DNA of 64,000 nucleotides, taken from Antribacter gilvus (GTDB taxonomy: Bacteria; Actinomycetota; Actinomycetes; Actinomycetales; Cellulomonadaceae). How positions within the stretch are numbered: the first letter of the stretch is position 1; each line of letters opens with the position of its first letter. The DNA lies in contig NZ_QXTH01000006.1 in assembly GCF_003946865.1 (NCBI RefSeq), positions 186,001 through 250,000 of the forward strand. Direction: 5' to 3'. The translations under genes were made by a program, and so were the position numbers. Shown here piece by piece: positions 1-9,210 of this stretch. The notes beneath the pieces are model-generated. The model saw nothing but the letters and a program-made list of their open reading frames with translations, made no database searches and had not been told where the DNA came from.

Positions 1-1190
1 GCGGTGTGCGCCGGCGTGATTGCCGGCCTGTCGGTGCTGGACCTGCCGACGTGGGCCGGTAGGTCCGCGGCGGGGATCCGCAGTGTGAACGTAGACCCGC
101 GGCCGGGTTCGGACCACATGGTGACGTCGCCGCCGTGGTCGGCGGCCACGTGCTTGACGATGCTCAGCCCGAGCCCGGTGCCCCCGGTGTCCCGCGAGCG
201 GGCCGGGTCCACGCGGTAGAACCGCTCGAAGACCCGGTCCTGCTCGTCCTCGGCGATGCCGATGCCCTGGTCCACCACGGCGATCTCCACGAGCCCGTCC
301 CGCTCGCTGACGCCGACGCCCACACGCGTGGCGTGGGCGGAGTACGCCACGGCGTTGTCCACAAGGTTACGCACCGCGGTGACCAGGAGGTTGTGGTCCC
401 CGTAGACGACGCAGTCGGTGGAGCCGCCCACGGTGATGGTGATGTTCTTCCCCTGCGCGGTGATCCGGGCGCGGTCCACGGCCTCCTCCACCACGTCGCG
501 GACAGGGACGGGGGTGGCCTTCTCGGCGGCGCCGGCCACCTGGAGGCGGGAGAGCTCGATGATCTCCTGCACCAGGGCGGACAGCCGCTGGGCCTCCGTC
601 TGCATCCGCTGGGTGAAACGCCGGACGGCCACCGGGTCGTCGGCGGCGTCGCCGAGCGTCTCGGCGAGGAGCGCGAGCGCCCCGACGGGGGTCTTCAGCT
701 CGTGCGACACGTTCACCACGAAGTCCCGGCGGATCGCCTCGACGCGTCGCGCCTCCGTCCGGTCCTCGGCGAGCACCAGCAGCCGGTCGAGCCCGAGGGG
801 CGCGACGCGGACCTGGAGCAGGACGGTACCCGAGCCGATCGGCCCGCGGGGCAGCTCCAGCTCCTGCTCGCGGATGACGCCGTCCCGGCGCACGTCCCGG
901 ACCATGTCGAGGATCGCGCGGTGCACCAGGGCGTCGTTGCGCACGACTCCCAGCGCGTAGGCCGGCGGCGACGCACGCACCACCTCGTCGTCCTCCGCGA
1001 GCACGACGGCGGCCGAGCGCAGCACCGAGAGCACGCGCACCAGGCCCTCGTCGAGCTCCACCGGCTCCGTCCCCGGCAGCCTGTGCTGCTGGCGGTCGGA
1101 GATGCGGAACGCGACGGTCGCGACCACGCCAACGACTAGGCCGAGGATCCCGGCCGCGAGGGCCGTCACCCCGGAGATGATTCCGTCCAC
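1..1190 (-). CDS. senX3: Sensor histidine kinase, SenX3-like (C-terminus cut by window edge)
   Basis: Probable membrane sensor kinase of the phosphate two-component system (SenX3/PhoR type), partner of a RegX3/PhoP regulator that should lie beyond the left edge. The frame, read from the minus strand, opens at GTG 1190 with a hydrophobic N-terminal segment, then a PAS-like region, an H-box (VSHELKTP), an N-box region (NLVDNAVAYSA), and G boxes (DQGIGI; GGTGLGLSIVK), ending with GSTFTLRIP before running off the window. Only one membrane segment is obvious near the N-terminus. The start is supported by a -10 TACTCT at 1202-1197, six bases before GTG, with no Shine-Dalgarno. It is divergent from phoU. 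The family assignment is firm; the pairing with RegX3 is inferred from gene order. Confidence 0.88.
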   Translation of the reverse strand, partial: MDGIISGVTALAAGILGLVVGVVATVAFRISDRQQHRLPGTEPVELDEGLVRVLSVLRSAAVVLAEDDEVVRASPPAYALGVVRNDALVHRAILDMVRDVRRDGVIREQELELPRGPIGSGTVLLQVRVAPLGLDRLLVLAEDRTEARRVEAIRRDFVVNVSHELKTPVGALALLAETLGDAADDPVAVRRFTQRMQTEAQRLSALVQEIIELSRLQVAGAAEKATPVPVRDVVEEAVDRARITAQGKNITITVGGSTDCVVYGDHNLLVTAVRNLVDNAVAYSAHATRVGVGVSERDGLVEIAVVDQGIGIAEDEQDRVFERFYRVDPARSRDTGGTGLGLSIVKHVAADHGGDVTMWSEPGRGSTFTLRIPAADLPAHVGRSSTDRPAITPAHT

Positions 1191-1196
1191 GACTCC

Positions 1197-1229
1197 AGAG
1201 TAGGTCCGGTCACGAGCAGGTCACGGCCG
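1197..1229 (-). promoter_or_regulatory. senX3 promoter with an 11-bp direct repeat resembling a PHO box
   Basis: Plus-strand bases 1208-1218 and 1219-1229 both begin GGTCACG and repeat at exactly 11 bp, matching the G(G/T)TCAYYYR pattern known for actinobacterial PHO boxes. On the minus strand they cover the spacer and -35 area of the senX3 promoter (-10 TACTCT, 1202-1197). Autoregulation by the cognate response regulator is the likely role; this is inference. Confidence 0.5.
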
Positions 1230-1262
1230 TGAGAGTGCGGTCCTGGACGCGCGTCGCCTAGT

Positions 1263-1324
1263 GTTCATCAGTGGGGCGGGTGTCGTTCACTTTCCGGTTC
1301 ACCCGGCGATGCGAGCCTTACTGT
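1263..1324 (+). promoter_or_regulatory. phoU promoter with PHO-box-like GTTCAYY repeats
   Basis: GTTCATC (1263), GTTCACT (1285) and GTTCACC (1297) lie in the same orientation at spacings of 22 and 12 bp, close to multiples of the 11-bp PHO-box period. A -10 TACTGT sits at 1319-1324, and a 17-bp spacer places its -35 on the 1296-1301 repeat. This layout fits activation by a PhoP/RegX3-type regulator bound over a poor -35. Predicted leader length is about 86 nt. Confidence 0.55.
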
Positions 1325-1416
1325 CGCGTGCGGCTCGACCGTGCCGCGCGCTGTGCGGGCCCGGCCCGCCCTCGTGGCGCCGGCCAGACCCGTGCGAACC
1401 CTCCGAGAGGACACTG

Positions 1417-2079
1417 ATGCGAGAGATCTTCGACGCCGAGCTGCGTCAGGTCGGTGACGACCTTGCCGAGATGAGCCGCCTGGTCGAGTCGGCGATCAGC
1501 CGGGCCGGCAAGGCCCTGCTCGAGGCCGACCTGCAGCTGGCCCAGGAGGTCATCGCCTCCGACCGGACCATCGACCAGATCGAGGCCTCGCTGGACGAGC
1601 GGTGCGTGCACATCCTGGCCCAGCAGGCACCGGTCGCGACCGACCTGCGGGTCGTCGTGAGCGCCCTGCGGATGAGCGCGTCCCTGGAGCGGATGGGCGA
1701 CCTCGCCCGCCACGTGGCGCAGGTGGCGCGGGGCCGGTACCCGGCCCACGCCGTCGTGCCCGCCGCACAGGACACGTTCGCCGCGATGAACGAGGCCGCG
1801 GTCCGCGTGGCCCAGCGCACCACGGAGCTCCTGGTGACGCGCGACCTCGAGGTCGCGCAGGCGCTGGAGCGCGATGACGACCTCCTCGACGAGCTGCACC
1901 AGGAGACGTTCGCCAAGCTGCTCGACCCGTCCTGGGACGGGACCGTGCAGGAGGCCATCGACGTCACGCTCCTGGGCCGCTACTACGAGCGCTTCGGCGA
2001 CCACGGCGTGTCCGTGGCCCGCCGCGTCACCTTCCTGGTGACGGGCGACTTCCCCGAGGACCACCTGCACCTGGGCTGA
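1417..2079 (+). CDS. phoU: Phosphate transport system regulator PhoU
   Basis: PhoU (220 aa) links the Pst phosphate transporter to the SenX3/PhoR kinase and keeps the Pho response off when phosphate is plentiful. The protein is helical with the two PhoU repeats visible. Each repeat carries an E-R-x-G-D metal-binding motif: LERMGD near the middle and YERFGD near the C-terminus. The start at ATG 1417 has GAGAGG just upstream (1405-1410). An in-frame ATG at 1261 would add a Pro/Arg-rich stretch unlike the family and would cover the PHO-box region, so it was rejected. The gene is divergent from senX3, as in other actinomycetes. pst genes are not in the window. Confidence 0.95.
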   Translation: MREIFDAELRQVGDDLAEMSRLVESAISRAGKALLEADLQLAQEVIASDRTIDQIEASLDERCVHILAQQAPVATDLRVVVSALRMSASLERMGDLARHVAQVARGRYPAHAVVPAAQDTFAAMNEAAVRVAQRTTELLVTRDLEVAQALERDDDLLDELHQETFAKLLDPSWDGTVQEAIDVTLLGRYYERFGDHGVSVARRVTFLVTGDFPEDHLHLG

Positions 2080-2113
2080 GGCCCCGGAGACGCCCGCGCG
2101 AAGCAGTCGGCCC

Positions 2114-2147
2114 GTCCGTCCCACCCCGGTCACCCGGGCGGACGGAC
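2114..2147. terminator. Bidirectional hairpin between phoU and gpmA
   Basis: GTCCGTCC (2114-2121) pairs with GGACGGAC (2140-2147) around an 18-nt loop in the gap between the convergent phoU and gpmA stops. There is no T-run, which is usual in such GC-rich genomes. Confidence 0.5.
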
Positions 2148-2166
2148 GGACCGACGACGTATCGGG

Positions 2167-2907
2167 TCAGCGACCCTGGTTCGCCACGGCCGCGATCGCG
2201 TCCTTCGCGGCCTCGGGGTCGAGGTACGTGCCGCCCGGCGTGACGGGGGCCAGCGTCTCCTCGTCCAGCTCGTAGAGCAGCGGGATGCCCGTCGGGATGT
2301 TCAGGCCCGCGATGGCTTCGTCGGAGACCCCGTCGAGGTGCTTGACGATGGCGCGCAGCGAGTTGCCGTGGGCGGCGACCAGGACGGTCTTGCCGGCCTT
2401 GAGGTCCGGGACGATCTCCGCGTCCCAGTAGGGCAGAGCCCGCTCGAGAACCTGCTTCAGGGCCTCCGTGCGGACCACCGGGGCGTCCGCATAGCGCGGG
2501 TCGGCGTCCTGGGAGTACTCCGAGCCGAGCTCGATCTCGGGCGGCGGCACGTCGTACGAACGACGCCAGAGCATGAACTGCTCCTCGCCGAACTCGGCCA
2601 GCGTCTGCTTCTTGTCCTTGCCCTGGAGCGCGCCGTAGTGGCGCTCGTTGAGGCGCCAGCTGCGCTTCACGGGGATCCAGTGCCGGTCGGCCGTGTCGAG
2701 GGCCAGGTTGGCGGTCATGATGGCGCGGCGCAGCAGCGACGTGTGCACCACGTCCGGCGTGACCCCGGCGTCCGTGAGGAGCAGGCCACCGCGCTTGGCC
2801 TCCTCGGTGCCCTTCTCGGACAGGGCCACGTCCACCCAGCCGGTGAACAGGTTCTTGGCGTTCCACTCGCTCTCGCCGTGGCGGAGCAGCACGAGGGTGT
2901 AGGTCAT
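2167..2907 (-). CDS. gpmA: 2,3-bisphosphoglycerate-dependent phosphoglycerate mutase
   Basis: This is the cytosolic glycolytic enzyme that interconverts 3- and 2-phosphoglycerate. It is 246 aa, normal for dPGM. The phosphohistidine motif [10 protein letters not shown] is at the N-terminus (His10). FTGWVDV, the RRAIMTA motif, [12 protein letters not shown] and the second catalytic His in AAHGNSLRA are all present. The start is ATG 2907, with -10 CAGGAT six bases upstream and no convincing Shine-Dalgarno apart from an overlapping GGAG, so a leaderless transcript is likely. Its position next to senX3/phoU and mshA matches the mycobacterial mshA-gpm1-senX3 neighbourhood. Confidence 0.96.
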   Translation of the reverse strand: MTYTLVLLRHGESEWNAKNLFTGWVDVALSEKGTEEAKRGGLLLTDAGVTPDVVHTSLLRRAIMTANLALDTADRHWIPVKRSWRLNERHYGALQGKDKKQTLAEFGEEQFMLWRRSYDVPPPEIELGSEYSQDADPRYADAPVVRTEALKQVLERALPYWDAEIVPDLKAGKTVLVAAHGNSLRAIVKHLDGVSDEAIAGLNIPTGIPLLYELDEETLAPVTPGGTYLDPEAAKDAIAAVANQGR

Positions 2908-2969
2908 GGCTCCATCCTGCCCTGTGATCCCGGCCGGGGCAGACGGTCCCGAAGGGTGGTCACCGACGC

Positions 2970-3410
2970 TCAGCCGTCCTTGCGCTCGAGCACGAACACC
3001 GGGATCTCGCGGTCGGTCCGCTCCTGGTAGCGCGCATAGTCGGGCCATGCCTCGACGGCCCGCTCCCACCAGGCGGCCTTCTCCTCGCCGGTGACCTCCC
3101 GGGCGACATAGTCGTGCTTCTCCGGGCCGTCCTGCAGCTCGACCTCGGGGTGGGCCTTGACGTTGTGGTACCAGACGGGGTGCTTGGGGGCTCCGCCGAG
3201 GGAGGCGACGACGGCGTAGTCCCCGTCGTGCTCCACACGCATGAGCGGGACCTTGCGCACCTTGCCGCTCTTCACACCCAGGGTCGTCAGGATCACGCAG
3301 GGCTTGCCCATGAGCGTGAGGCCCTTGGTGCCGCCTGACGACTCGTACAGCTCGACCTGCTTGGCGGCGTGCTCGGTCGGGCTCGGGACATACTCACCGG
3401 TGATGGGCAT
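2970..3410 (-). CDS. Deazaflavin (F420)-dependent nitroreductase family protein (Ddn-like)
   Basis: This small (146 aa) split-barrel oxidoreductase belongs to the Ddn/FDOR-A family, members of which use reduced F420 to reduce quinones or nitro compounds. Family hallmarks are visible: [19 protein letters not shown], the [20 protein letters not shown] block that lines the F420 site, and a C-terminal RxIPVFVLE. The start at ATG 3410 follows a -10 CAGAAT by six bases, with no ribosome-binding site. It stands alone between gpmA and mshA. cofD and cofC at 51.4-53.0 kb show that the genome has at least part of the F420 pathway, which supports F420 rather than FMN use. The substrate is unknown. Confidence 0.85.
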   Translation of the reverse strand: MPITGEYVPSPTEHAAKQVELYESSGGTKGLTLMGKPCVILTTLGVKSGKVRKVPLMRVEHDGDYAVVASLGGAPKHPVWYHNVKAHPEVELQDGPEKHDYVAREVTGEEKAAWWERAVEAWPDYARYQERTDREIPVFVLERKDG

Positions 3411-3473
3411 GCGCCCATTCTGCCCCGACGACGCCGGTGCTCGCCTGCGGCAACCATGGCCCGCACGGCGGGT

Positions 3474-4802
3474 TCAGCGCCCGGCGCGGACCTTTGCCGC
3501 ATGCTCGTACACCTCGATCATCTGCCGCGCGGCGCGCTCCCAGCCGAACCGTTCGGCGGACCGCCGGGCGCCCGCGCCCAGGACGGCACGGCGCGGCGCG
3601 TCCGCCAGGAGGTCGGAGAGGACACGCGCCCACGTGGACGGCTCATGGTCGGGCACGAGGACGCCGGAGACGCCGTCCTCCACCACGGTGCGCAGCCCGC
3701 CGACGGCGGCCGCCACGACGGGCGTGCCCGTCGCCTGGGCCTCGGCGGCGACCAGGCCGAACGACTCGTTGTGCGACGGCACGGCCACCAGGTCGACGGC
3801 CCGGAAGTAGTCGACGAGGACCTCCCGTGGCACCGGCGGGCGCACCACGAGGTGCTCGGTGACGCCCGTCTGGTAGGCGAGCGCCTCCAGCTCACGCACC
3901 GCCGTGCGGCGGCCGCTGGGGCCGCCCAGGACGAGCAGCAGCGGCGGCTCGTCCATCTCGCCGAGGGCGCGCACCAGCACGTCCGGCCCCTTGAGGAGCT
4001 GCACGCGGCCGGCGAACAGGACGATCTGCCGGTCGGGCGGGAGCGACAGCCGCTCGCGCAGGGACCGCCGGTCGGCGGCGAGGTCGGCCAGGCCCGGCAC
4101 CGGACCGGCAGGCCCGGCCCCGGCCGGCGTGAACACGTCGAGGTCCACCCCGGGTGGCACCACGTGCACCCGGGCCGGGTCGGCGTGGTACCCGCGGACC
4201 AGATCCTCGGCCTCCTCCGGCGTGGAGGCCACGAGAGCGTCCGACTCGGCGACCACCTGCTCCTCGCCGATGATGCGCCCCAGCGGCTCGGGCGCGTCCC
4301 CGGGCGCCAGCGCGGCGTTCTTGACGCGGGCGAGGGTGTGCATGGTGTGGACGAGCGGCACGTCCCAGCGCTCGGCCGCCAGCCAGCCCACCTGGCCCGA
4401 CAGCCAGTAGTGCGTGTGCACCACGTCGTACCAGCCCTCGGGGCGGTGGGCCTCGGCGCGCAGCACCCCGGCGGTGAACGCGCAGAGCTGGCCGGGCAGG
4501 TCGTTCTTGTCGAGCCCCTCGTACGGCCCGGCGGAGATGTGCACCACCCGGATGCCCGGCTCGGCGTCGAGGACCTTGGGCTGGGCCGACATGGTCGCCC
4601 GCGTGTAGATCTCCACCTGCACACCCAGTCGCGCCAGAGCCCGCGACAGCTCCAGCACGTAGACGTTCATGCCGCCCGCGTCGCCCGTGCCCGGCTGCTC
4701 CAGCGGCGACGTGTGCACGGACACCATCGCCACGCGGAGCACCTTCGGACGCCCGTGGCCGGGGTCCGGCTCCGTGACCGACGCGGGCAGGGAGTCGCGC
4801 AC
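3474..4802 (-). CDS. mshA: D-inositol-3-phosphate glycosyltransferase MshA
   Basis: First committed enzyme of mycothiol synthesis: transfers GlcNAc from UDP-GlcNAc to 1L-myo-inositol-1-phosphate. It is a 442-aa GT4 retaining glycosyltransferase. The N-terminal MshA signature [51 protein letters not shown] and the E-x7-E region ([11 protein letters not shown]) are all visible. The start is GTG 4802, sharing its G with the TAG of the upstream lactonase gene (TAGTG), so translation is probably coupled. Longer in-frame extensions would run through the lactonase gene and were discarded. Mycothiol is the actinobacterial replacement for glutathione. Confidence 0.95.
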   Translation of the reverse strand: MRDSLPASVTEPDPGHGRPKVLRVAMVSVHTSPLEQPGTGDAGGMNVYVLELSRALARLGVQVEIYTRATMSAQPKVLDAEPGIRVVHISAGPYEGLDKNDLPGQLCAFTAGVLRAEAHRPEGWYDVVHTHYWLSGQVGWLAAERWDVPLVHTMHTLARVKNAALAPGDAPEPLGRIIGEEQVVAESDALVASTPEEAEDLVRGYHADPARVHVVPPGVDLDVFTPAGAGPAGPVPGLADLAADRRSLRERLSLPPDRQIVLFAGRVQLLKGPDVLVRALGEMDEPPLLLVLGGPSGRRTAVRELEALAYQTGVTEHLVVRPPVPREVLVDYFRAVDLVAVPSHNESFGLVAAEAQATGTPVVAAAVGGLRTVVEDGVSGVLVPDHEPSTWARVLSDLLADAPRRAVLGAGARRSAERFGWERAARQMIEVYEHAAKVRAGR

Positions 4803-5896
4803 TACGCCTCCAGGACGCAGGCCGCGGGGACGGGCAGGTCCAGGGTGCCGGTCACCTCGCCCTTGCCGGTGGTCCGGTCGACGCGCACGGCGACGAGCCC
4901 GAACGTGCCCTCGGGCGTGGTCCCCTGGGCGGCGACCACGACGATGTCCGCCTCCGGCGCGTCCAGCACGGCGTGGTGCCGGGGCCAGACGCGCTCCCCG
5001 AGCGGAACGTCGGCCAGGTGCGTCAGCCGCGGGTGTCCGACGACGCCGTCGACCCCGAGCACTGCGAGCACGTCGGGTCCCCGCACGCCGACGTAGAGGC
5101 GGCTGCCGTCGGGGCTGAGGGCGAGGTGCGACGGGAAGCCGGGCGAGCCGTCGTCGGACATCGCGCCGGTCACCGGGACCGAGCCGGCATGGCGCAGGAG
5201 GCCGCCCTCGACGCCGTCGGGCACCAGCACGTGGAGGCGGCAGTCCAGCTCGCCCACGACCACGAGGACGCCCTCGGGGAGCTCGACGACGTGCCGCGGG
5301 CCGGTACCGGGCGGGAGCGTGGCGACGACGGCGCCGTCTCCGCAACCGTTCAGCGGGTAGGCCCGCAGCTCGTCGGTACCGAGGTCGCTGACGAGCACCC
5401 GGTCCGCCTGCACGTGCACGAAGTGGGCGTGCGGCCCCTCCTGGCGGTCCGTGACCGGCCCGCTGCCCGCGTGCCCGAAGGTGCGCCAGGTGCCGGAGAG
5501 GCGGCCGTCGTCGTCGACCGGCCACACCGTGGCTGTGCCGCTGGAGTAGTTCGCGACCCAGACGTGGTCCATGGTCGCCACGACGTGGCACGGGTCCGCA
5601 CCACCGGACGTGACGGAGCCGACGAGCGCCGGGCCGGCGGCCTCCGCGCCGCCGGCGCCGAGGCCCAGGACCGCGAGAGCGCCGTCCTGCGTCTCGGTGA
5701 CCGCATAGAGCGTCCGGCCGGACGGGTGCAGGGCCAGGAACGACGGCGACGCCACGTCAGCCGCGCGCGCGGCCTGACCGAACGTGCCGGACGCGAGGTC
5801 GAGGTCGGCACGCCACACGCCCTCGCCCGTGCCGGGGGCGGCACCGGGACGGGGGTAGGTGCCGATCCACAGCGACCGGTGCAAGGAGGAGGTCAT
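4802..5896 (-). CDS. Lactonase family beta-propeller protein (Pgl/YbhE type)
   Basis: A 364-aa seven-bladed propeller of the lactonase/6-phosphogluconolactonase (YbhE-like) family, judged from repeated blade motifs such as [39 protein letters not shown] and [14 protein letters not shown]. Members hydrolyse 6-phosphogluconolactone or related lactones; the exact substrate is not shown by the sequence. The start ATG 5896 lies six bases after a -10 TAGGCT, which again suggests a leaderless mRNA. Its stop overlaps the mshA start by one base, so the two form an operon. A role next to mycothiol synthesis is not obvious. Confidence 0.85.
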   Translation of the reverse strand: MTSSLHRSLWIGTYPRPGAAPGTGEGVWRADLDLASGTFGQAARAADVASPSFLALHPSGRTLYAVTETQDGALAVLGLGAGGAEAAGPALVGSVTSGGADPCHVVATMDHVWVANYSSGTATVWPVDDDGRLSGTWRTFGHAGSGPVTDRQEGPHAHFVHVQADRVLVSDLGTDELRAYPLNGCGDGAVVATLPPGTGPRHVVELPEGVLVVVGELDCRLHVLVPDGVEGGLLRHAGSVPVTGAMSDDGSPGFPSHLALSPDGSRLYVGVRGPDVLAVLGVDGVVGHPRLTHLADVPLGERVWPRHHAVLDAPEADIVVVAAQGTTPEGTFGLVAVRVDRTTGKGEVTGTLDLPVPAACVLEA

Positions 5897-5920
5897 GCAC
5901 CAAGCCTAGGCGCGCGCAGA

Positions 5921-5968
5921 CAGGCGCCCCGGCCGTTCCGCCACGTGGGCGGGCGACCGGGGCGCCTG
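5921..5968 (-). terminator. Strong hairpin downstream of lsr2
   Basis: A perfect 12-bp stem (5921-5932 with 5957-5968) carries a further CCGCC/GGCGG stem in its loop. It lies 12 bp after the lsr2 stop and upstream of the lactonase promoter, so it should end the lsr2 transcript. Confidence 0.75.
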
Positions 5969-5979
5969 GGAAGTGCGTG

Positions 5980-6309
5980 TCAGTGAGCCTTGTTGTAGGC
6001 CTCGAGGCCTTCCGCAGAGATGCGGCCGCGGTCGCTGACCGTGAAGCCGTTCGCCTTGAGCCACTCGCGGATCTCGCCGGTGTTCGACGAGCCGCGCGAA
6101 CGACGGGCCGCGGGGCGGGCCGTCGAGGTGCGGGCAGAGGCCTTGCGCGCGTGGCCCACCCAGGGGGCGAACGCCTCGCGCAGCTCAGCGGCGTGCGCGG
6201 TGCTGAGGTCGATCTCGTAGCTCACGCCGTCAAGGCCGAAAGTCACGGTTTCCTCGGCGACGCCGCCGTCGATGTCGTCCACGAGAACAACCTGAACCTT
6301 CTGAACCAT
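5980..6309 (-). CDS. lsr2: Nucleoid-associated protein Lsr2
   Basis: H-NS-like xenogeneic silencer that bridges AT-rich DNA. It is 109 aa, the family's usual size. The N-terminal oligomerisation part (MVQKVQVVLVDDIDGG...ETVTFGLDGVSYEIDL) is followed by a basic Ser/Ala-rich hinge and the C-terminal DNA-binding domain with the AT-hook-like RGR motif (SDRGRISAE). ATG 6309 is preferred over a GTG three codons upstream because it gives the canonical N-terminus and leaves AAAGGTGGG as the ribosome-binding site. It follows lysS and the 52-aa membrane protein, as in other actinomycetes, but has its own promoter. Confidence 0.95.
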   Translation of the reverse strand: MVQKVQVVLVDDIDGGVAEETVTFGLDGVSYEIDLSTAHAAELREAFAPWVGHARKASARTSTARPAARRSRGSSNTGEIREWLKANGFTVSDRGRISAEGLEAYNKAH

Positions 6310-6353
6310 CGGACCCACCTTTCCACGCCACCTTTTACCATGTGCAGTTCTGG

Positions 6354-6383
6354 AGCATGCCCTATCCGGTGATCACATGTCAA
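6354..6383 (-). promoter_or_regulatory. lsr2 promoter
   Basis: TTGACA (6383-6378), an 18-bp spacer and CATGCT (6359-6354) form one of the best sigma-70-type promoters in the window. The surrounding 110 bp is noticeably richer in A and T than anything nearby, which would suit autoregulation by Lsr2 binding; that is inference. Confidence 0.65.
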
Positions 6384-6429
6384 TTACAGCGCGCGAATGC
6401 GCGGGTGTGAAGAGAGAAATCGCCGCGGG

Positions 6430-6588
6430 CTACTTTTCCCCGCGTTCCGCCGCCTCGCGGTCCATTCGTTCCAGAGCGAGACGTTCGTCACGGTCTGCGC
6501 GCACGATCTTTCTCATCACGAACCAGAAGATGAGGCCCAGCCCGGCAGAAGGCACGAGGGCCGCCGCGCCTGCCCAGAACGTTTCCAT
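6430..6588 (-). CDS. Small single-pass membrane protein (52 aa) downstream of lysS
   Basis: Function unknown. It has one hydrophobic helix (about residues 4-26, ending IFWFVMRK) followed by a highly charged R/D/E tail predicted to be cytoplasmic and helical. The start ATG 6588 has AGGAAC upstream and lies 22 bp after the lysS stop, so it is co-transcribed with lysS. A longer in-frame start would overlap lysS and add an Arg/Ser-rich stretch, so it was rejected. A small protein of this kind between lysS and lsr2 recurs in related actinomycetes (from memory). It could be a membrane-anchored accessory peptide, but nothing in the sequence says for what. Confidence 0.75.
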   Translation of the reverse strand: METFWAGAAALVPSAGLGLIFWFVMRKIVRADRDERLALERMDREAAERGEK

Positions 6589-6610
6589 CACGAGTTCCTC
6601 ACGATTGCGG

Positions 6611-8143
6611 TCAGCCCTGCGGCTTGACGAGCGGGAAAAGAATCGTCTCGCGAACCCCGACACCCGTGAGCGCCATGAGCAGACGGTCGATGCCCATGCC
6701 CATTCCGCCCGACGGCGGCATGGCGTGCTCCATCGCGGCGAGGAAGTCCTCGTCGATGCGCATGGCCTCGTCGTCGCCTGCGGCGGCCAGGAGGGCCTGC
6801 GCCTCGAACCGCTGCCGCTGGATCACCGGGTCGACCAGCTCGGAGTAGCCCGTCCCCAGCTCGAAGCCACGGACGTACAGGTCCCACTTCTCGACCTGAC
6901 CCTTCGCGGAGCGGTGGTCGCGCGTGAGCGGCGACGTCTCCACCGGGAAGTCGCAGACGAAGGTGGGCGCGAACAGGTGGTCGCCCACCTGGTGCTCCCA
7001 CAGCACCTCGACGAGCTTGCCGTGGTTGATGAAGCGCTTGTTCCCGAGGTCGATACCGAGCCGGTCAGCCAGCTTCTCGAGGTGCTCCACCGATGTGTCC
7101 GAGGTGATCTCCTCGCCCAAGGACTGCGACAGCGACTCGTACATCCGCAGGCGCGGCCACTCGCCGCCCAGCTCGTACTCGCTGCCGTCGTGGAGAGTCA
7201 CCGTGGTGCTGCCGAACACTTCCTGCGCGGCGGTCTGCACCAGGTCCTGGGTGAGGGCCCCGATGGTGTCGTAGTCGCCGTACGCCTCGTACGCCTCGAG
7301 CATCGCGAACTCCGGCGAGTGCGTGGAGTCGGCGCCCTCGTTCCGGAAGTTGCGGTTGATCTCGAAGACCTTCTCGACGCCGCCCACCACCGCACGCTTG
7401 AGGAAGAGCTCCGGCGCGATGCGCAGGAAGAGCTCGATGTCAAAGGCATTCATGTGGGTGGAGAAAGGACGCGCCGTCGCGCCGCCCGCCTGCGTCTGCA
7501 GCATCGGCGTCTCGATCTCGAGGAAGCCCCGACGGTGGAAATTCTCCCGTAGCGAGCGCACCACGCCTGCACGGACACGCACCATGTCACGGGCGGCGGG
7601 GCGGGCAATGAGGTCCACATATCGCTGACGGACCCGCGCCTCCTCCGAAAGGTCCTTGTGCAGCACCGGGAGCGGGCGCAGCGACTTGGCCGCCATGCGC
7701 CATTCGCCGGCGAAGACGCTCAGCTCTCCGCGGCGCGACGAACCGACCCGGCCGTGCACGAAGAGGTGATCTCCGAGGTCCACGTCGCTCTTGAAGTCCG
7801 CAAGGGATTCCTCGCCCACCTCGGCGAGGCTCAGCATCGCCTGAAGGCGATTTCCTTCGCCGTCCTGAAGCGTGACGAAGCAGAGCTTTCCGGTGTTGCG
7901 CAGGAAGACCACGCGCCCGGCCAGGCCGACGACGTCCTGCGTCTCCTGGCCCGCCTCGAGATGGCCGTACGCCTCGCGGACCGCGGCGATCGTGTGCGTC
8001 ACAGGGACACCGACCGGGTACGCCTCGACGCCGCGCTCCAGCAGACGCTCGCGCTTCTCGCGCCGGATCCGCAGCTGCTCGGGCAGGTCGTCGGTCTCGG
8101 GCGCGTCGTCGGGCACGCCCGGCGTGCTGGGATCTGTGGTCAC
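6611..8143 (-). CDS. lysS: Lysyl-tRNA synthetase, class II
   Basis: Charges tRNA-Lys in the cytosol. The protein is 510 aa, with an N-terminal OB-fold anticodon-binding domain (about residues 75-170) and a class II catalytic core. Motif 2 ([11 protein letters not shown]) and motif 3 ([11 protein letters not shown]) are intact, as is the substrate-binding [10 protein letters not shown]. The first 20 residues are an acidic disordered tail. The start at GTG 8143 is supported by a textbook -10 TAAGAT exactly six bases upstream and no ribosome-binding site. It is the third gene of the conserved panC-panD-(nadB-nadC)-lysS-lsr2 order. coaX, which usually precedes it in this order, is absent. Confidence 0.97.
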   Translation of the reverse strand: MTTDPSTPGVPDDAPETDDLPEQLRIRREKRERLLERGVEAYPVGVPVTHTIAAVREAYGHLEAGQETQDVVGLAGRVVFLRNTGKLCFVTLQDGEGNRLQAMLSLAEVGEESLADFKSDVDLGDHLFVHGRVGSSRRGELSVFAGEWRMAAKSLRPLPVLHKDLSEEARVRQRYVDLIARPAARDMVRVRAGVVRSLRENFHRRGFLEIETPMLQTQAGGATARPFSTHMNAFDIELFLRIAPELFLKRAVVGGVEKVFEINRNFRNEGADSTHSPEFAMLEAYEAYGDYDTIGALTQDLVQTAAQEVFGSTTVTLHDGSEYELGGEWPRLRMYESLSQSLGEEITSDTSVEHLEKLADRLGIDLGNKRFINHGKLVEVLWEHQVGDHLFAPTFVCDFPVETSPLTRDHRSAKGQVEKWDLYVRGFELGTGYSELVDPVIQRQRFEAQALLAAAGDDEAMRIDEDFLAAMEHAMPPSGGMGMGIDRLLMALTGVGVRETILFPLVKPQG

Positions 8144-8191
8144 GCGCCAATCTTACCGAGGCGCTCCGGTGCACCCGGCCTCGCCGGGGCG

Positions 8192-9133
8192 TCAGGCGGG
8201 GCGCAGGTCCAGGGCCAGGTCGAGGATCGGCGCGCTGTGAGTGAGAGCACCCACGGACAGGTAGTCCACGCCCGTGCCGGCCACCTCGCGGGCCCGGTCG
8301 AGGGTGAGGTTCCCCGTGGCCTCCAGCTCGACGTGCGCGGGCACGCCGTCGCGCCCCTCGCGCTCGCGCACGGCGGTGACCGTCGCCGCGAGGACGGGCG
8401 TGGGCATGTTGTCGAGGAGCAGGAAGTCGGCCCCGGCGCCGATCGCCTCGAGCGCCTGAGCGGTGGTGTCGGCCTCGACCTGGACGAGGACGTCGGGGAA
8501 CGTGGCGCGCACCGCCTCGATCGCGGCCCGCACGGAGCCCGCCGCCACGACGTGGTTGTCCTTGATCATCGCCACGTCGTAGAGACCCATGCGCTTGTTG
8601 GTGCCGCCTCCGGCCCGCACGGCGTACTTCTGCAGCGCCCGGAGCCCGGGGGTGGTCTTGCGCGTGTCGAGCACCTGGGCGCCCGTGCCGGCGAGCTCGC
8701 GCGACCACGCCGCCGCGGCGGTGGCCACGCCCGACGCCCGGCTCGCGAGGTTGAGCAGCGTCCGCTCCCCCACCAGCAGCACCTGCGTGCGGCCGCTGAG
8801 CGCGGCGAGCACCTGGCCCGTGGTCACCGGGGCACCGTCCTGCGCGTGGAACACCACCTCGGGCTCCGGCAGCCCCAGCCGCCCGGCCACCTGGCGCAGG
8901 ACCTCCTCCACCACGACCAGCCCGGCCACGACGCCGTCGGCCCGCGCCACCAGGTCCGCGGTCCCCGTGGCCGACGCCGGGATGGTCGCCTGGGTGGTCA
9001 CGTCCCGGCCCGGCGCGGGGCCCAGGTCCTCGTCGAGGGCGACCTCGACGACGTGGGCGACCCACGCGGGGTCCAGCCCCGGCTCGACCGTGGACGGGGC
9101 GGCGAAGACGGGCAGCGTGCCAGGAGTGCTCAC
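8192..9133 (-). CDS. nadC: Nicotinate-nucleotide pyrophosphorylase (carboxylating)
   Basis: Quinolinate phosphoribosyltransferase: condenses quinolinate with PRPP to give nicotinate mononucleotide in de novo NAD synthesis. It is 313 aa. Typical blocks are visible: DEDLGPAPGRDVTT, RTLLNLASRASGVAT, LDTRKTTPGLRALQKYAVRAGGG, HRMGL-like NKRMGLYD, IKDNHV, VEADT and LLDNM. GTG 9133 was chosen because a -10 TACCGT sits six bases upstream; a longer ATG start at 9199 would run into the divergent gene. nadB, normally adjacent, is 5.8 kb away across a two-gene insert, so nadC here depends on its own promoter. No nadA is in the window. Confidence 0.95.
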   Translation of the reverse strand: MSTPGTLPVFAAPSTVEPGLDPAWVAHVVEVALDEDLGPAPGRDVTTQATIPASATGTADLVARADGVVAGLVVVEEVLRQVAGRLGLPEPEVVFHAQDGAPVTTGQVLAALSGRTQVLLVGERTLLNLASRASGVATAAAAWSRELAGTGAQVLDTRKTTPGLRALQKYAVRAGGGTNKRMGLYDVAMIKDNHVVAAGSVRAAIEAVRATFPDVLVQVEADTTAQALEAIGAGADFLLLDNMPTPVLAATVTAVREREGRDGVPAHVELEATGNLTLDRAREVAGTGVDYLSVGALTHSAPILDLALDLRPA

Positions 9134-9210
9134 GGGGCCACGGTAGCCGCTGCCGTCGACACGCGGTCCAGGACCCCGGCGAGAGTCGTGCGGGCACATA
9201 GCCTCACGTG

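Noticed and set aside
135-1139. Plus-strand frame opposite the sensor kinase
   Set aside because: The minus strand encodes a clear histidine kinase with H, N and G boxes in this span; the plus frame has no recognisable content.
1261-1416. Longer PhoU starting at ATG 1261
   Set aside because: The added 52 residues are not PhoU-like and would overlap the PHO-box promoter; ATG 1417 has a proper ribosome-binding site.
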